From a virus: 49,078 nt of DNA. Positions 32,701 through 39,649 of this stretch are shown here, piece after piece. The notes under the pieces are model-generated. The model ran no database searches, was not told where the DNA came from, and worked only from the letters and a program-made list of their open reading frames with translations. The position numbers and the translations under genes were made by a program. The DNA lies in the IMG/VR virus record IMGVR_UViG_3300042938_002357, positions 1-49,078 of that record; one strand, 5' to 3'. The first letter of the stretch is position 1, and each line of letters starts with the position of its first letter.

Positions 32701-33354
32701 CAAAGAATGCAGTGTGATGATGGTATGTCACCAGATCAAAGAATTCCTTTTGCAAATTGGGCCATAGGTGCAGCACAATCAAATGACACGGCAAACACAA
32801 TAAGACTTGCTTTGACACATTATTCCATGACTGGTTCGTTATTATTACTTTCAAACATTATAAAAAATGTAATGGAAAACTATAATACAATCCTTACAAA
32901 TTGCATACTTGAACCATCAATAACGGGTATATATTATGGTTTTTGTTTAAATTCAGCAGGACCTGGTTCTTCTTGGGGATATATTCAAAACTTTGCACAC
33001 AATCATATGGAAGATCCTAAACCACACCATCATGATTATATTATGCCCAAAGGTACATATTACGATGATATTGCTGGAGTAAATGATTCTGCTGTTGAAC
33101 CAAACGAGGTCCCTACAAGAGCAAGAAAACACGGATTAGGACCAGAAGGTGGACCAAAATCATTAGCTGGTTGTGGTGGTTTTGGTGGATGGGGTGGTTC
33201 TTCTGGTGGAAGAAAGGCTAAATTAAATTCCTTTGGAATAGATAACAATTTAACAAACTTTAACGGTACTGTTATTAATAAAAATAACACTAAGGTAGTA
33301 TATGAAAAGGATGGTAATGTTAATTTGACAGTTGAAGAAAATCCTTGTGATTAG
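29746..33354 (+). CDS. 5: Cell-puncturing spike, gp5-like, with M15 peptidase and GH24 lysozyme domains
   Basis: 1202 residues (T4 gp5 is 575). Order: OB-fold start GIVVNDASFDPEQRGRVQVW (1-95); M15-type peptidase with S196-L-H198-x6-D205 (SLHYSGQAIDV) and GHFH (H243, H245); GH24 lysozyme with E333 (KVWEAGPDG), D348, T353-V-G and GLINRRNWE (458-466); OB-fold completion, KIGAKVFVFFLAGDIQKPIY (520-539); a cysteine section C699-x2-C702 and C761/C766 around a hydrophobic stretch; a beta-helix needle (ca. 870-990); His-rich HHHDY (1094-1098); and a Gly-rich tail. It should pierce the envelope and cut peptidoglycan glycan strands and peptides. Two enzymes in one spike is unusual. Confidence 0.9.
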   Translation: MSYVKDPIYGNHLGIVVNDASFDPEQRGRVQVWIPYLSNTLHSNWNEKMDDKKFKHIHESGALTPELVEELKNVLPWAECAGPIMGGGTSATYNPSTGITDTNPHRTFQYNDVDFSGKLSEDEIQKLADKSVGLDNLNWASPKIYNDATGANNGRPLNPDVKKRLLAFDTLVRERTNNRVTPTYTSSTGGSHSPKSLHYSGQAIDVRFPENDDDMKIMLDTAAELGGNELIIHGPLSTSPKGHFHMGFGKKTPFINNEWGNSRFSFFNDFRKNFSSGNYNGNQITQTAADTAEVAGTTVNAAKTAKEADFTPQDISSSAGISQNLVNAIKVWEAGPDGRFFRPTARPDIGLTTVGYGTEAPLGTVVNEQQAEQLLIEDLKNRSEIVNNKLNERGINLTQSQKEALISYTFNRGPGVEGVEKSKERGLVELLNNSGNTWDTIGPNMVKYWGKAESAKDGLINRRNWELEYANTNGAKGGAFNSNGSDSSVMVNPIPNFNPSVIPAGVAGAQPSGFISTPKIGAKVFVFFLAGDIQKPIYFAGLLEKESYQKAQSVSSPEVQVTNENTHRINEVHGSINSTNMFGNINGVPVEEQQVSLGKQGSLYQLGSYVHEIAAAGKTTTCYGDNHNQSLGHEIRNVKMTYQLSSEDLNFSAGFNGTEKEINEKLKAQEDIHKISKEIQEEKIKDIESNAKNGEKVPCPLCSTSHAVDRASSFAKKVATFLNRVIKLPYFSYVVDVLQFLTTVLVVPFCSIVPGSALGKCGNEECENGMIPSPQKPIEDANKKAAEKLVSKQKEIGELEKKLGSGGCYSVAALKDVVISAGGPMNDAKCYAKTTNQSIPISLQTRDGSKEAMRHESAKNLKNVPYVAPVEYPGGNILLKGGNSVKIIAGAPGIELNTIGKISLNCGSIEILSSDGQLLLGSKNHTTLSGKVVTISANDKTKEGGVNIDAPKMICKGFSATGDIGIKGGARIDGELSIPYLNTVSQRMQCDDGMSPDQRIPFANWAIGAAQSNDTANTIRLALTHYSMTGSLLLLSNIIKNVMENYNTILTNCILEPSITGIYYGFCLNSAGPGSSWGYIQNFAHNHMEDPKPHHHDYIMPKGTYYDDIAGVNDSAVEPNEVPTRARKHGLGPEGGPKSLAGCGGFGGWGGSSGGRKAKLNSFGIDNNLTNFNGTVINKNNTKVVYEKDGNVNLTVEENPCD

Positions 33355-34169
33355 TCTATTATCTTTGGCCAAAAGGGACCAGTAAGAGCATCAACTAAAT
33401 CCATATCGTTTGATGATCTCATGTCCTTAACATTTTTAATCTGTATTTTTAAATCAAGTTTATTTGCAACAATGTTTCTTGAATCGAAATAATATTTAAA
33501 ATATTTCATTTCTTTTTTCACACTTTCAACTTTTACTACAAACAATGGAATTTCTCTTCCATATTTTATTCTTTCTAGATCACCTGTGCTATATGATATT
33601 AATTCTACATTCCAACCTTTGTTCAAATAATTATCTTTTATAAATTCAGAAAAATCTTCAGCGGATTTATTTAATTTTTCATTCCAAATATCGTATGTAA
33701 ACTTTTTTAAACTTTCTAGTGTTATTTCTTCATTAATATCAGAAACATCAAACCCACCTTGTCCACAAATTTCTTTTACATTATAAACTTCTTTTCCAGA
33801 AGGATCACATATTATCTCATCTTCTATTCTACATCCGTCTTGAAGTATTGAAAGTTTTACTTCAAGAAGTGGCTTATATTTATCCAAGGTTCTTTTCATT
33901 AATTCACCAAGACTTAACCTAGGGTCACCAACATCGGTTAAGTTTACTAATGAATCAACCCAAGGGCTTATATCAAAAGCAGAAGGACCTGGTATTAAAA
34001 CAGGATCAACATCATCCCTTTTAGCTAATTTTATAACTTCACAAAGAAATGGTGTTATATTATCTACTGTAAAATTTTTTGGTTTTGATAAATCCGGATA
34101 TTTTGATATATCAGGCAGTGATGGAATTTCACATGCGTCTGGATTTAATGGTTTACTAAAGTTACTCAT
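33351..34169 (-). CDS. Conserved phage protein, function unknown
   Basis: 272 residues, acidic and soluble, no catalytic motif recognised. Features: Pro/Lys-rich N-terminus, FTVDNITPFLCEVIKLAKRDD, a Cys pair region (GCRIEDEIICD) and a C-terminal FWPKIID. Its length equals T4 gp15 (tail terminator), but the sequence gives no support for that. It is the last gene of the gp32-folE2-clamp unit, 2 nt after 34172..34543. Its stop overlaps that of the spike gene (TTAG). Confidence 0.6.
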   Translation of the reverse strand: MSNFSKPLNPDACEIPSLPDISKYPDLSKPKNFTVDNITPFLCEVIKLAKRDDVDPVLIPGPSAFDISPWVDSLVNLTDVGDPRLSLGELMKRTLDKYKPLLEVKLSILQDGCRIEDEIICDPSGKEVYNVKEICGQGGFDVSDINEEITLESLKKFTYDIWNEKLNKSAEDFSEFIKDNYLNKGWNVELISYSTGDLERIKYGREIPLFVVKVESVKKEMKYFKYYFDSRNIVANKLDLKIQIKNVKDMRSSNDMDLVDALTGPFWPKIID

Positions 34170-34171
34170 AA

Positions 34172-34543
34172 TTAATCAACATCACCTTGATGCTGTTGTA
34201 TAAAAACATTTTTAAGAAACTCCATTATTGCATCTTTATCTTTGGGGGATTCATATCCCTGTAGAATTACTCTTTCACCATCCATAGTGTAACCTAAAAG
34301 AAGAAAACTACTTAAATATTCTTCAATAATACCTTTTAAAATAGTTAAATCTCTAATAACAACAGAATTTTTTCCTTCATTGGACTTCAACCATTTATCC
34401 ATACTTCTTTTTAATTCAACAGCATTTAATGCATCATATAGTTTATTTTCAATATCATCTATTTTTTGTGGTGAAGATGATAAATTAGGCATTGTTGATT
34501 GTATTTGTTTTGGTTTTTTGATACTTTTTTTATTAGGAGGCAT
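34172..34543 (-). CDS. Conserved phage protein, function unknown
   Basis: 123 residues. Lys/Pro-rich N-terminus then a helical domain with RDLTILKGIIEEYLSSFLLLGY and a C-terminal KDKDAIMEFLKNVFIQQ. It recalls conserved hypothetical proteins of T4-like phages near the clamp gene; no biochemical role is known to me. A partial Shine-Dalgarno (AAAGGA) precedes the ATG; gaps to both neighbours are 2 nt, so it is translated as part of an operon. Confidence 0.6.
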   Translation of the reverse strand: MPPNKKSIKKPKQIQSTMPNLSSSPQKIDDIENKLYDALNAVELKRSMDKWLKSNEGKNSVVIRDLTILKGIIEEYLSSFLLLGYTMDGERVILQGYESPKDKDAIMEFLKNVFIQQHQGDVD

Positions 34544-34545
34544 GA

Positions 34546-34869
34546 TTAATTTCCTTTGTATGTTGATGATTTGTTATTAATATTAAATTTAATTAAATAT
34601 TCAACAACAATTTCTATCGATGATGTTTTAATTCTAAAATTTTCAGGGATGTATTGACCTCCATCATAAATTTCAAAAAATTCTTCTCCCAAATAATTTT
34701 TATTATTAAAACAAGTTATTATTATTGATGTATTTGTCGGATCAACGACGATAGTCCAATTTCTAGAATCATTTTCATTATAATCTGTATATAACTTATT
34801 AGCCACATATCCACTATCCCTTAGTCTTTTAAGAAAATAACTTATTGTTGTTATCTTGGTTTTTGCCAT
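34546..34869 (-). CDS. Conserved phage protein, function unknown
   Basis: 107 residues. The pattern TTISYFLKRLRDSGYVANKLYTDYNENDSRNWTIVVDP...FEIYDGGQYIPENFRIKTSSIEIVVEYL describes a small alpha/beta domain, an N-terminal helix, then strands. I recall similar proteins in large T4-like phages, without function. It lies 24 nt after the clamp gene and 2 nt before the next. Confidence 0.62.
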   Translation of the reverse strand: MAKTKITTISYFLKRLRDSGYVANKLYTDYNENDSRNWTIVVDPTNTSIIITCFNNKNYLGEEFFEIYDGGQYIPENFRIKTSSIEIVVEYLIKFNINNKSSTYKGN

Positions 34870-34893
34870 ATTGATATAATTATTACAATAATT

Positions 34894-35640
34894 TCACTTA
34901 ACAAGTGCTGATGTTATATATTTTACATCAATAAAGTCATCTTCTTTTACATTAAAGACAAAAACCTTGTATTCATTATTTATTTTTACATTTATACTAC
35001 TATTTTTTGTATAAATTAAATTTTTAAATAATTCTATGCTTATTGGTGTTGGTTGTTTAATTAAATCGCCAATATATTTGTCAGATATTTTAAATTCAAC
35101 ACTATCTTTATTGTATTGTGTTAAATCATTAATTTCTGCATATATAGAACCGCTATTTTCCTTGAAATATATTTTTGAAACGTCTGGTGAGAACGAATAA
35201 GCAGACATTATCTTGTTCTGACAAGGTAATGGTATGGAAAACTCTGTATCAAATTTTAAATTTGATATCTTTTTAAGACTAAAAGGCGTTTTTGACATTA
35301 CACTATCATCAACCAAATGATATTTAAAATGTGTTTTATCAGGAATATCTTTTGTTTGACATTTTAAATAATTCTCATTAATTATTATTTCTATAAATTT
35401 AGAATCTAAACAATCCAAACCACATAAAAACCTTTGAATGTCTATAATATTTATTTTATGTGGTTCTTCTTGCTTCTCTGCGAGAAGACCTTTGATATAA
35501 AGAATAACTATGTTATCGGATGATGAACTTATTGAATAAATTTGATCATCTTCTATTTTTATCGTGCAACTATCACATAATCTTCCAATAGTTTTTAAAA
35601 ATCTTTGAAGGAACGACTTTTCAACAGAAATACTTGTCAT
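34894..35640 (-). CDS. 45: Sliding clamp (DNA polymerase processivity factor), gp45-like
   Basis: 248 residues (T4 gp45 is 228). The N-terminal part FLQRFLKTIGRLCDSCTIKI followed by a beta strand and NIVILYIKG fits the first clamp subdomain; a second similar alpha/beta subdomain follows, with FSIPLPCQNKIMSAYSFSPD near the junction. Trimeric clamps tether the polymerase and, in T4, also activate late transcription. That is consistent with the late boxes here. It overlaps the preceding gene by ATGA. No clamp loader (gp44/62) is in the window. The match is by overall pattern, so moderate. Confidence 0.72.
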   Translation of the reverse strand: MTSISVEKSFLQRFLKTIGRLCDSCTIKIEDDQIYSISSSSDNIVILYIKGLLAEKQEEPHKINIIDIQRFLCGLDCLDSKFIEIIINENYLKCQTKDIPDKTHFKYHLVDDSVMSKTPFSLKKISNLKFDTEFSIPLPCQNKIMSAYSFSPDVSKIYFKENSGSIYAEINDLTQYNKDSVEFKISDKYIGDLIKQPTPISIELFKNLIYTKNSSINVKINNEYKVFVFNVKEDDFIDVKYITSALVK

Positions 35641-36044
35641 TTTTGATTTACTTTGTTTATATTCTGAAACACTTTTCCGAACATTCCAGTTAACTTTGCT
35701 AGGTTGTTATTAATTTTTTCCAAATTTATATTGATAGTCTTAATATCAACCTCTAAACTATTACAAGAAATAGGGTTATCAGGTGTTTGTATATTGGAAA
35801 TACTTTGAGGTTGACTGTTTTGGATAGGTGGGATGCTATGAACTTGATAGTTTTGTGAAGGTTGCTCTCTATTAGACGATAGAGTCTGCGTTTGTTTAGC
35901 TCCTTTTACAAATTCATGTAAATTTATTCTATCAGCTGGAACATCTGGTCTAGATTCCATCATGGAATCTATGTTTCTCATTTTACTTTTAACCATACCA
36001 GCTAAAAGTGCTGCTTCCATTGCTTCTTCTTGTTCAGATATCAT
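35637..36044 (-). CDS. Small coiled-coil protein next to the clamp gene
   Basis: 135 residues. N-terminal helix MISEQEEAMEAALLAGMVKS, a Gln/Ser/Pro-rich, disordered middle (52-92), and a C-terminal helix SLEVDIKTININLEKINNNLAKLTGMFGKVFQNI with hydrophobic heptads. Similar C-termini occur in proteins at this place in related phages, from memory. It sits between folE2 (1-nt gap) and the clamp (ATGA overlap) with a GGAG-type Shine-Dalgarno. A role as an adaptor for the replication complex is a guess. Confidence 0.6.
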   Translation of the reverse strand: MISEQEEAMEAALLAGMVKSKMRNIDSMMESRPDVPADRINLHEFVKGAKQTQTLSSNREQPSQNYQVHSIPPIQNSQPQSISNIQTPDNPISCNSLEVDIKTININLEKINNNLAKLTGMFGKVFQNINKVNQK

Positions 36045-36045
36045 T

Positions 36046-36870
36046 TTATTTTTCTCCGTATTCTATTTTTACCAATGTTTCGTATGTGTTTATACTTTCT
36101 TTTTGAGAAAGTTCTACCAAATAATGTTTAATTTGTCTTTCGTTTACATGTTTTTGCAACTTTTCAGATACATTTTTTGCAATTTCTTCTATAAAAAGTG
36201 CATTTTCATACATTAATTCTGTCTGATATGCCTCATCTTGTAAATTTGTCATATTATATACAGGACTTGAACATGATTTATCTAATAAAAATATTAAATC
36301 GTCTATCCAAAACGATTTTTTAATATTAATATCATCAAATTCTACTCTAAAAAAAGCATTTCCTCTCTGATTATGAGCACCATAATCAGAAATTTCTTTT
36401 GAAGCTGGGCAAAGCGATGAATATGGTAAATTTGTTTCTAGAAAATATGTCTTTTTATTCCCTTCTAAACACAAAGTAATAGAAGAATTATACTTATATA
36501 AACATTTTTTGTCCGAGACAGGTGTTTTTTTTGTACAAAAGTATGAAAAATCAACCTTTAATTTTAAATTTTGTGTTTCAAACTCTTTTGTAAACCTGTG
36601 TTGTACATCATCAAACAACTCATCTATAGTTAAAGGTGTTTTTGATAAAAAATAATCAGATATTTTGTTAAGATTTACACCATTTGTTTTATTATTAAGT
36701 GATGTTTCGATCCTTATATGACACGGAGACATATAAGACTCTCCACTCTTGCTTAGTATTTTTACAGGTATGAACAATTCTCCACACCCAACTATAATTG
36801 GGTGTGGAGATTGATCAACTACGTTTTTAGAAACGTATAAAATATCATTTTCTTTCTTTTTTTCAGGCAT
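36046..36870 (-). CDS. folE2: GTP cyclohydrolase, FolE2 (type IB)
   Basis: 274 residues from the ATG at 36870, which is 4 nt after the gp32 stop; upstream in-frame ATGs lie inside gp32. The FolE2 signature is clear: LCPASKEISDYGAHNQRG (C154 in CPASKEI; GAHNQR 164-169), preceded by VGCGELFIPVKI, SPCHIRIETS and NGVNLNKISDYF in the expected order. Type IB enzymes convert GTP to 7,8-dihydroneopterin triphosphate, the first step of folate and 7-deazaguanine synthesis. Being inside the gp32-clamp operon suggests a link to DNA synthesis or DNA modification. The usual CPCSK is CPASK here. Confidence 0.85.
   Translation of the reverse strand: MPEKKKENDILYVSKNVVDQSPHPIIVGCGELFIPVKILSKSGESYMSPCHIRIETSLNNKTNGVNLNKISDYFLSKTPLTIDELFDDVQHRFTKEFETQNLKLKVDFSYFCTKKTPVSDKKCLYKYNSSITLCLEGNKKTYFLETNLPYSSLCPASKEISDYGAHNQRGNAFFRVEFDDINIKKSFWIDDLIFLLDKSCSSPVYNMTNLQDEAYQTELMYENALFIEEIAKNVSEKLQKHVNERQIKHYLVELSQKESINTYETLVKIEYGEK
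36779..36810. repeat. 13-bp perfect hairpin inside folE2
   Basis: TCTCCACACCCAA (36779-36791) and its exact complement (36798-36810) around a 6-nt loop, within codons 21-30 of folE2. It is much more GC-rich than its surroundings and has no U-tract, so it is not a typical terminator. Confidence 0.8.
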
Positions 36871-36874
36871 GATA

Positions 36875-37771
36875 TTAAAGATCTTTAAGAATTTCTTCAA
36901 TTTTAGCATCTGCATCATCAAAATTATCTATTTCTTCTTTAACTTGCTTTTTCTCAACTACTTTTTTCTTCTCAAAGATACCAGCATTTGATTGAATTTC
37001 CACCATATTATCATAATTGTTGTCTTCATTATCGGATAATGTGTCTTGAGTATTTTGAGAACCCTTTTCAAGACCTAAAAAGTGGAAATCTAGCAATTCT
37101 TTAATCTCTTCATATGTTTTATGATTGAAAATCTTGTCCAAATCCTTAACTTGAGTGTAAATTTCGTCAATATCATCAATTCCATCAAGTTTAGAAGGAG
37201 ACATGAACTTAGAACTAACATATGTTGGATATCCACCCTCATTTTGTTCAACTTTGATCTTAAAACTGCATCCATTCTCTGATAAATCAAATACTTTTGC
37301 ACCGAACTCGTCAGATTCATCTCCAGAGATTGCATCAGTGATGATTTTGCTTAATTGTTTACCATATCTAAGGATTTTTACCTTTCCTTCGTTATCTGGA
37401 TTAGTTGGATCCTTAATAACATAGACATTTGCAAGCCAAGATTCATTTCTTTTGATTGGTCGGGTCTTATCGATCTCTGTTTCGTTCTTTGTACGATAAA
37501 TTCGTGAACGATATTCTTCAATAGGACATTTTTCGCCGTATGTTGTTGGGCAGAGAAAAGAAATCATGTTGTTTGATACATTACTCTTCCACATGTGGTG
37601 ATAATAATGGAAAAATGTCCTGTCTGGTGCTTCAATATTCGGAAGAAGCCTAATAACATAGGTTTTCCCTGACTCCATTTTCATAAAATCCTTGAAATTG
37701 CTTTCAGTTGGAGCTTTTTTGTTAAGTGCATCCTTAATGGATTCGAATAGATTACTGGTGTATTTGTTCAT
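36875..37771 (-). CDS. 32: Single-stranded DNA-binding protein, gp32-like
   Basis: 298 residues (T4 gp32 is 301). The core contains KTYVIRLLPN, the aromatic segment FFHYYHHMW, and cysteines in FLCPTTYGEKCPIEEY, suggestive of the zinc site. NESWLANVYVIKDPTNPDNEGKVKILRYGKQL and FDLSENGCSFKIKVEQNEGGYPTY are the OB-fold face. The C-terminus is acidic (ends DADAKIEEILKDL), as needed for partner binding. It coats ssDNA during replication and recombination. Promoter TTGACA-17-TAATAT (37787-37815) is 15 nt upstream. It heads the folE2-clamp operon. Confidence 0.92.
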   Translation of the reverse strand: MNKYTSNLFESIKDALNKKAPTESNFKDFMKMESGKTYVIRLLPNIEAPDRTFFHYYHHMWKSNVSNNMISFLCPTTYGEKCPIEEYRSRIYRTKNETEIDKTRPIKRNESWLANVYVIKDPTNPDNEGKVKILRYGKQLSKIITDAISGDESDEFGAKVFDLSENGCSFKIKVEQNEGGYPTYVSSKFMSPSKLDGIDDIDEIYTQVKDLDKIFNHKTYEEIKELLDFHFLGLEKGSQNTQDTLSDNEDNNYDNMVEIQSNAGIFEKKKVVEKKQVKEEIDNFDDADAKIEEILKDL

Positions 37772-37786
37772 AATTTTCAGACTGCG

Positions 37787-37815
37787 ATATTAGTTTATTT
37801 TTTGTGTTATGTCAA
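37787..37815 (-). promoter_or_regulatory. Promoter TTGACA-17-TAATAT of the gp32 unit
   Basis: On the reverse strand, -35 is a perfect TTGACA (37810-37815), 17-bp spacer, -10 TAATAT (37787-37792), 15 nt before the ATG. It starts inside the end of the upstream gene. Confidence 0.7.
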
Positions 37816-38448
37816 ATTCTTTTTGACAAAATCTTTTGTTTTAGTAACCCAAAGTATTATTTTTTCCTTTGAATTACAATTATTGAATCTTATTTTATAA
37901 GATTCAATATTCTTTATAAGATTTGGAATCCAAATATTTCTCTCGTCCTCTTGAAGCATAAAGAATTCTGCGGAAACACCAATCGATATTAAAGAATAAA
38001 TGTTTATTTTTCCTTCTTTATAGTGTTTTACCCATGTGGGCATACATAAAGTTTTATGTTTTATGTATGCATCCATATTAATTCGTTCTCTTAGACAAAA
38101 TGATCCTAAATATATAATACTGTTTTTTATTTCATCTAACTGAGAGTCAGGTGAGGAGTTTTCTTTGTGATCTTTGTATAAAGAAAAACATTTTATAGCT
38201 TTTCTTGATGTAAAAAATGATAATGGAGGATAATTTTCATTAGGATATACAAAAGAAAATGATTCGAAGAAAAAATTCAAATTTATATGTTTAAATTTAT
38301 TAAAAAAGTTTTCTAATTTATACAAATCAATTCTAGTTGATGAATTAATGTTATCAAAATTCTTTCTCGGATTATATGGTTCACCTCTCCTAGAAAATTT
38401 TAAATAACAATTGTATATTTGTTTTTGTTTTTCGGTTATGTCGGTCAC
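37807..38448 (-). CDS. Possible gp59-like helicase-loading protein
   Basis: 213 residues, GTG start (GTGA overlap with the upstream stop). It is nearly all helical, with aromatic-rich motifs YKLENFFNKFKHINLNFFFESF, RKAIKCFSLYKDH and CLRERINMDAY. Size and position fit T4 gp59 (217 residues, encoded directly before gene 32), and helical spacing is similar, but identity is low and my comparison was by eye. The alternative is a conserved phage protein of unknown role. Confidence 0.55.
   Translation of the reverse strand: MTDITEKQKQIYNCYLKFSRRGEPYNPRKNFDNINSSTRIDLYKLENFFNKFKHINLNFFFESFSFVYPNENYPPLSFFTSRKAIKCFSLYKDHKENSSPDSQLDEIKNSIIYLGSFCLRERINMDAYIKHKTLCMPTWVKHYKEGKINIYSLISIGVSAEFFMLQEDERNIWIPNLIKNIESYKIRFNNCNSKEKIILWVTKTKDFVKKNLT
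37810..37828. repeat. Inverted repeat over the gp32 promoter -35 box
   Basis: TGTCAAA (37810-37816) and TTTGACA (37822-37828) with a 5-nt spacer. One arm is the -35 element, so a repressor bound here could control gp32. Confidence 0.4.
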
Positions 38449-38735
38449 TTGTTAAATTTTGAACGAAATATTTTTTTGTAAAATCCAGGTATGTTGTCTA
38501 TATATGTTTTTATAACATATTGAAAGTTATATTCTCCTAAAAGATCACAATATAACTTTTGAATTTCTTTATCTTCAATAATTAATTTTAGTAAATTAAG
38601 AAAATTTAGTTTTTTGTTCTGACAAATGCTTATAAAAGCACCAAATTTAAGTGTAATCTCCTCAAATTCGTTTACATCCAAAGAATTCGATGGATTTATT
38701 AATTTTTCTATTTGCTGATAAGATGTTATAATCAT
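38445..38735 (-). CDS. Small helical protein of unknown function
   Basis: 96 residues, with an N-terminal YQQIEKLINPS, a central helical LNLLKLIIEDKEIQKLYCDLL, and a basic C-terminus (KKIFRSKFNK). Its place, between a helicase operon and the gp59-like gene, corresponds by order to T4 gene 33 (a late transcription co-activator, 112 residues), but the sequence does not support that assignment. It overlaps both neighbours by 4 nt (ATGA and GTGA), so it is translationally coupled. Confidence 0.6.
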   Translation of the reverse strand: MIITSYQQIEKLINPSNSLDVNEFEEITLKFGAFISICQNKKLNFLNLLKLIIEDKEIQKLYCDLLGEYNFQYVIKTYIDNIPGFYKKIFRSKFNK

Positions 38736-39649
38736 TGTGGTTTCAAATTCTTCATCATTTCCATAAAAACAGGTGTCAATTTTCCTCCTGCGGAATTTGA
38801 GTTACCACCACCTTCGCAAACTTTTTCTGCAAATAAACTGATATCAAAATTTTTAATACTTGATTTTTTTCTCATGTTTACTTTTTCTGTTTTTACATTT
38901 ATAAAAAAGAATATATCTGGATCATACTTATTAATAAGACAATCAATAGCAAGTAAATTGTATTTTTCTCCTATAACAGCAATAGTATTATAATTGTTTT
39001 CTTTTATCCTCAATTCACCAAAAAATTTTTGATACGATTCTGCTAATTTACATCCTAAATATTTTTCATTATCAATTAATTTTCTTTGAGACTCTGTAAA
39101 TGGTTTAAATCCTAATTTATAGTCTTCTATGAATTTAGAAAAATTACCTCTATATTCTGACCAGAACAATACATTAAGATCATAGGAATCGTTAAGTTTT
39201 AAGTCATAACAATCAAAATCATTGGCTAATGCTATTAGATATTTTTGACCTTTTGTTAAGATACTTTTTTCTTTTAAAAAAGTATTATACATCAATGATG
39301 TATTCGATGTGGTTTCTTTAAAAACTATTTTTGACGTTTTAAACTCATTTATAAATTTTTCTGATCTTTTGTGATGATCTATAAAAACAAAATTAGAGCT
39401 ATCAAAATTTAAAAAAGATTCTCTTAAAGAGAAATCCATAATAAGAGTTGTCGGCTTGTTTATTGTTTTTTCATTGTACGTCATCAATCTGTCTTCAATA
39501 GTATTATTAAACAATTCTTCATATTCTATGGTTGCATCTGGCCTTGCCCATAAAAAACAAAGAAGACTTACAGCACCATCGAGATCACCATGAGTGAAAA
39601 CTTTATACAATTTATTTGACATTAATATACTTATATCCATATTATTCAA
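38732..39649 (-). CDS. DHH-family phosphoesterase
   Basis: 305 residues. Motif I THGDLDGA (D22, D24), a central Asp in LIMDFS (D72), motif III FIDHH (D91-H92-H93), and a C-terminal DHHA1-type segment GGGNSNSAGG. DHH proteins include RecJ exonuclease and nanoRNases; they use two metal ions to cleave phosphodiesters. In this replication operon a role in DNA end or short-oligonucleotide processing is likely. The DHHA1 substrate-binding GGGH is GGGN here. It overlaps the helicase gene by 8 nt; the start (MNNMD or the Met at position 4) is ambiguous. Confidence 0.85.
   Translation of the reverse strand: MNNMDISILMSNKLYKVFTHGDLDGAVSLLCFLWARPDATIEYEELFNNTIEDRLMTYNEKTINKPTTLIMDFSLRESFLNFDSSNFVFIDHHKRSEKFINEFKTSKIVFKETTSNTSLMYNTFLKEKSILTKGQKYLIALANDFDCYDLKLNDSYDLNVLFWSEYRGNFSKFIEDYKLGFKPFTESQRKLIDNEKYLGCKLAESYQKFFGELRIKENNYNTIAVIGEKYNLLAIDCLINKYDPDIFFFINVKTEKVNMRKKSSIKNFDISLFAEKVCEGGGNSNSAGGKLTPVFMEMMKNLKPQ

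Noticed and set aside
33351-34169. T4 gp15 tail terminator assignment for the 272-residue gene
   Set aside because: Only the length agrees with T4 gp15; strand, operon context and sequence do not support it.
36779-36810. Terminator inside folE2
   Set aside because: The hairpin lacks a following U-tract and lies within an intact coding sequence.
38445-38735. T4 gp33 late co-activator
   Set aside because: Position before the gp59-like gene is suggestive but there is no sequence resemblance, so it was left unnamed.
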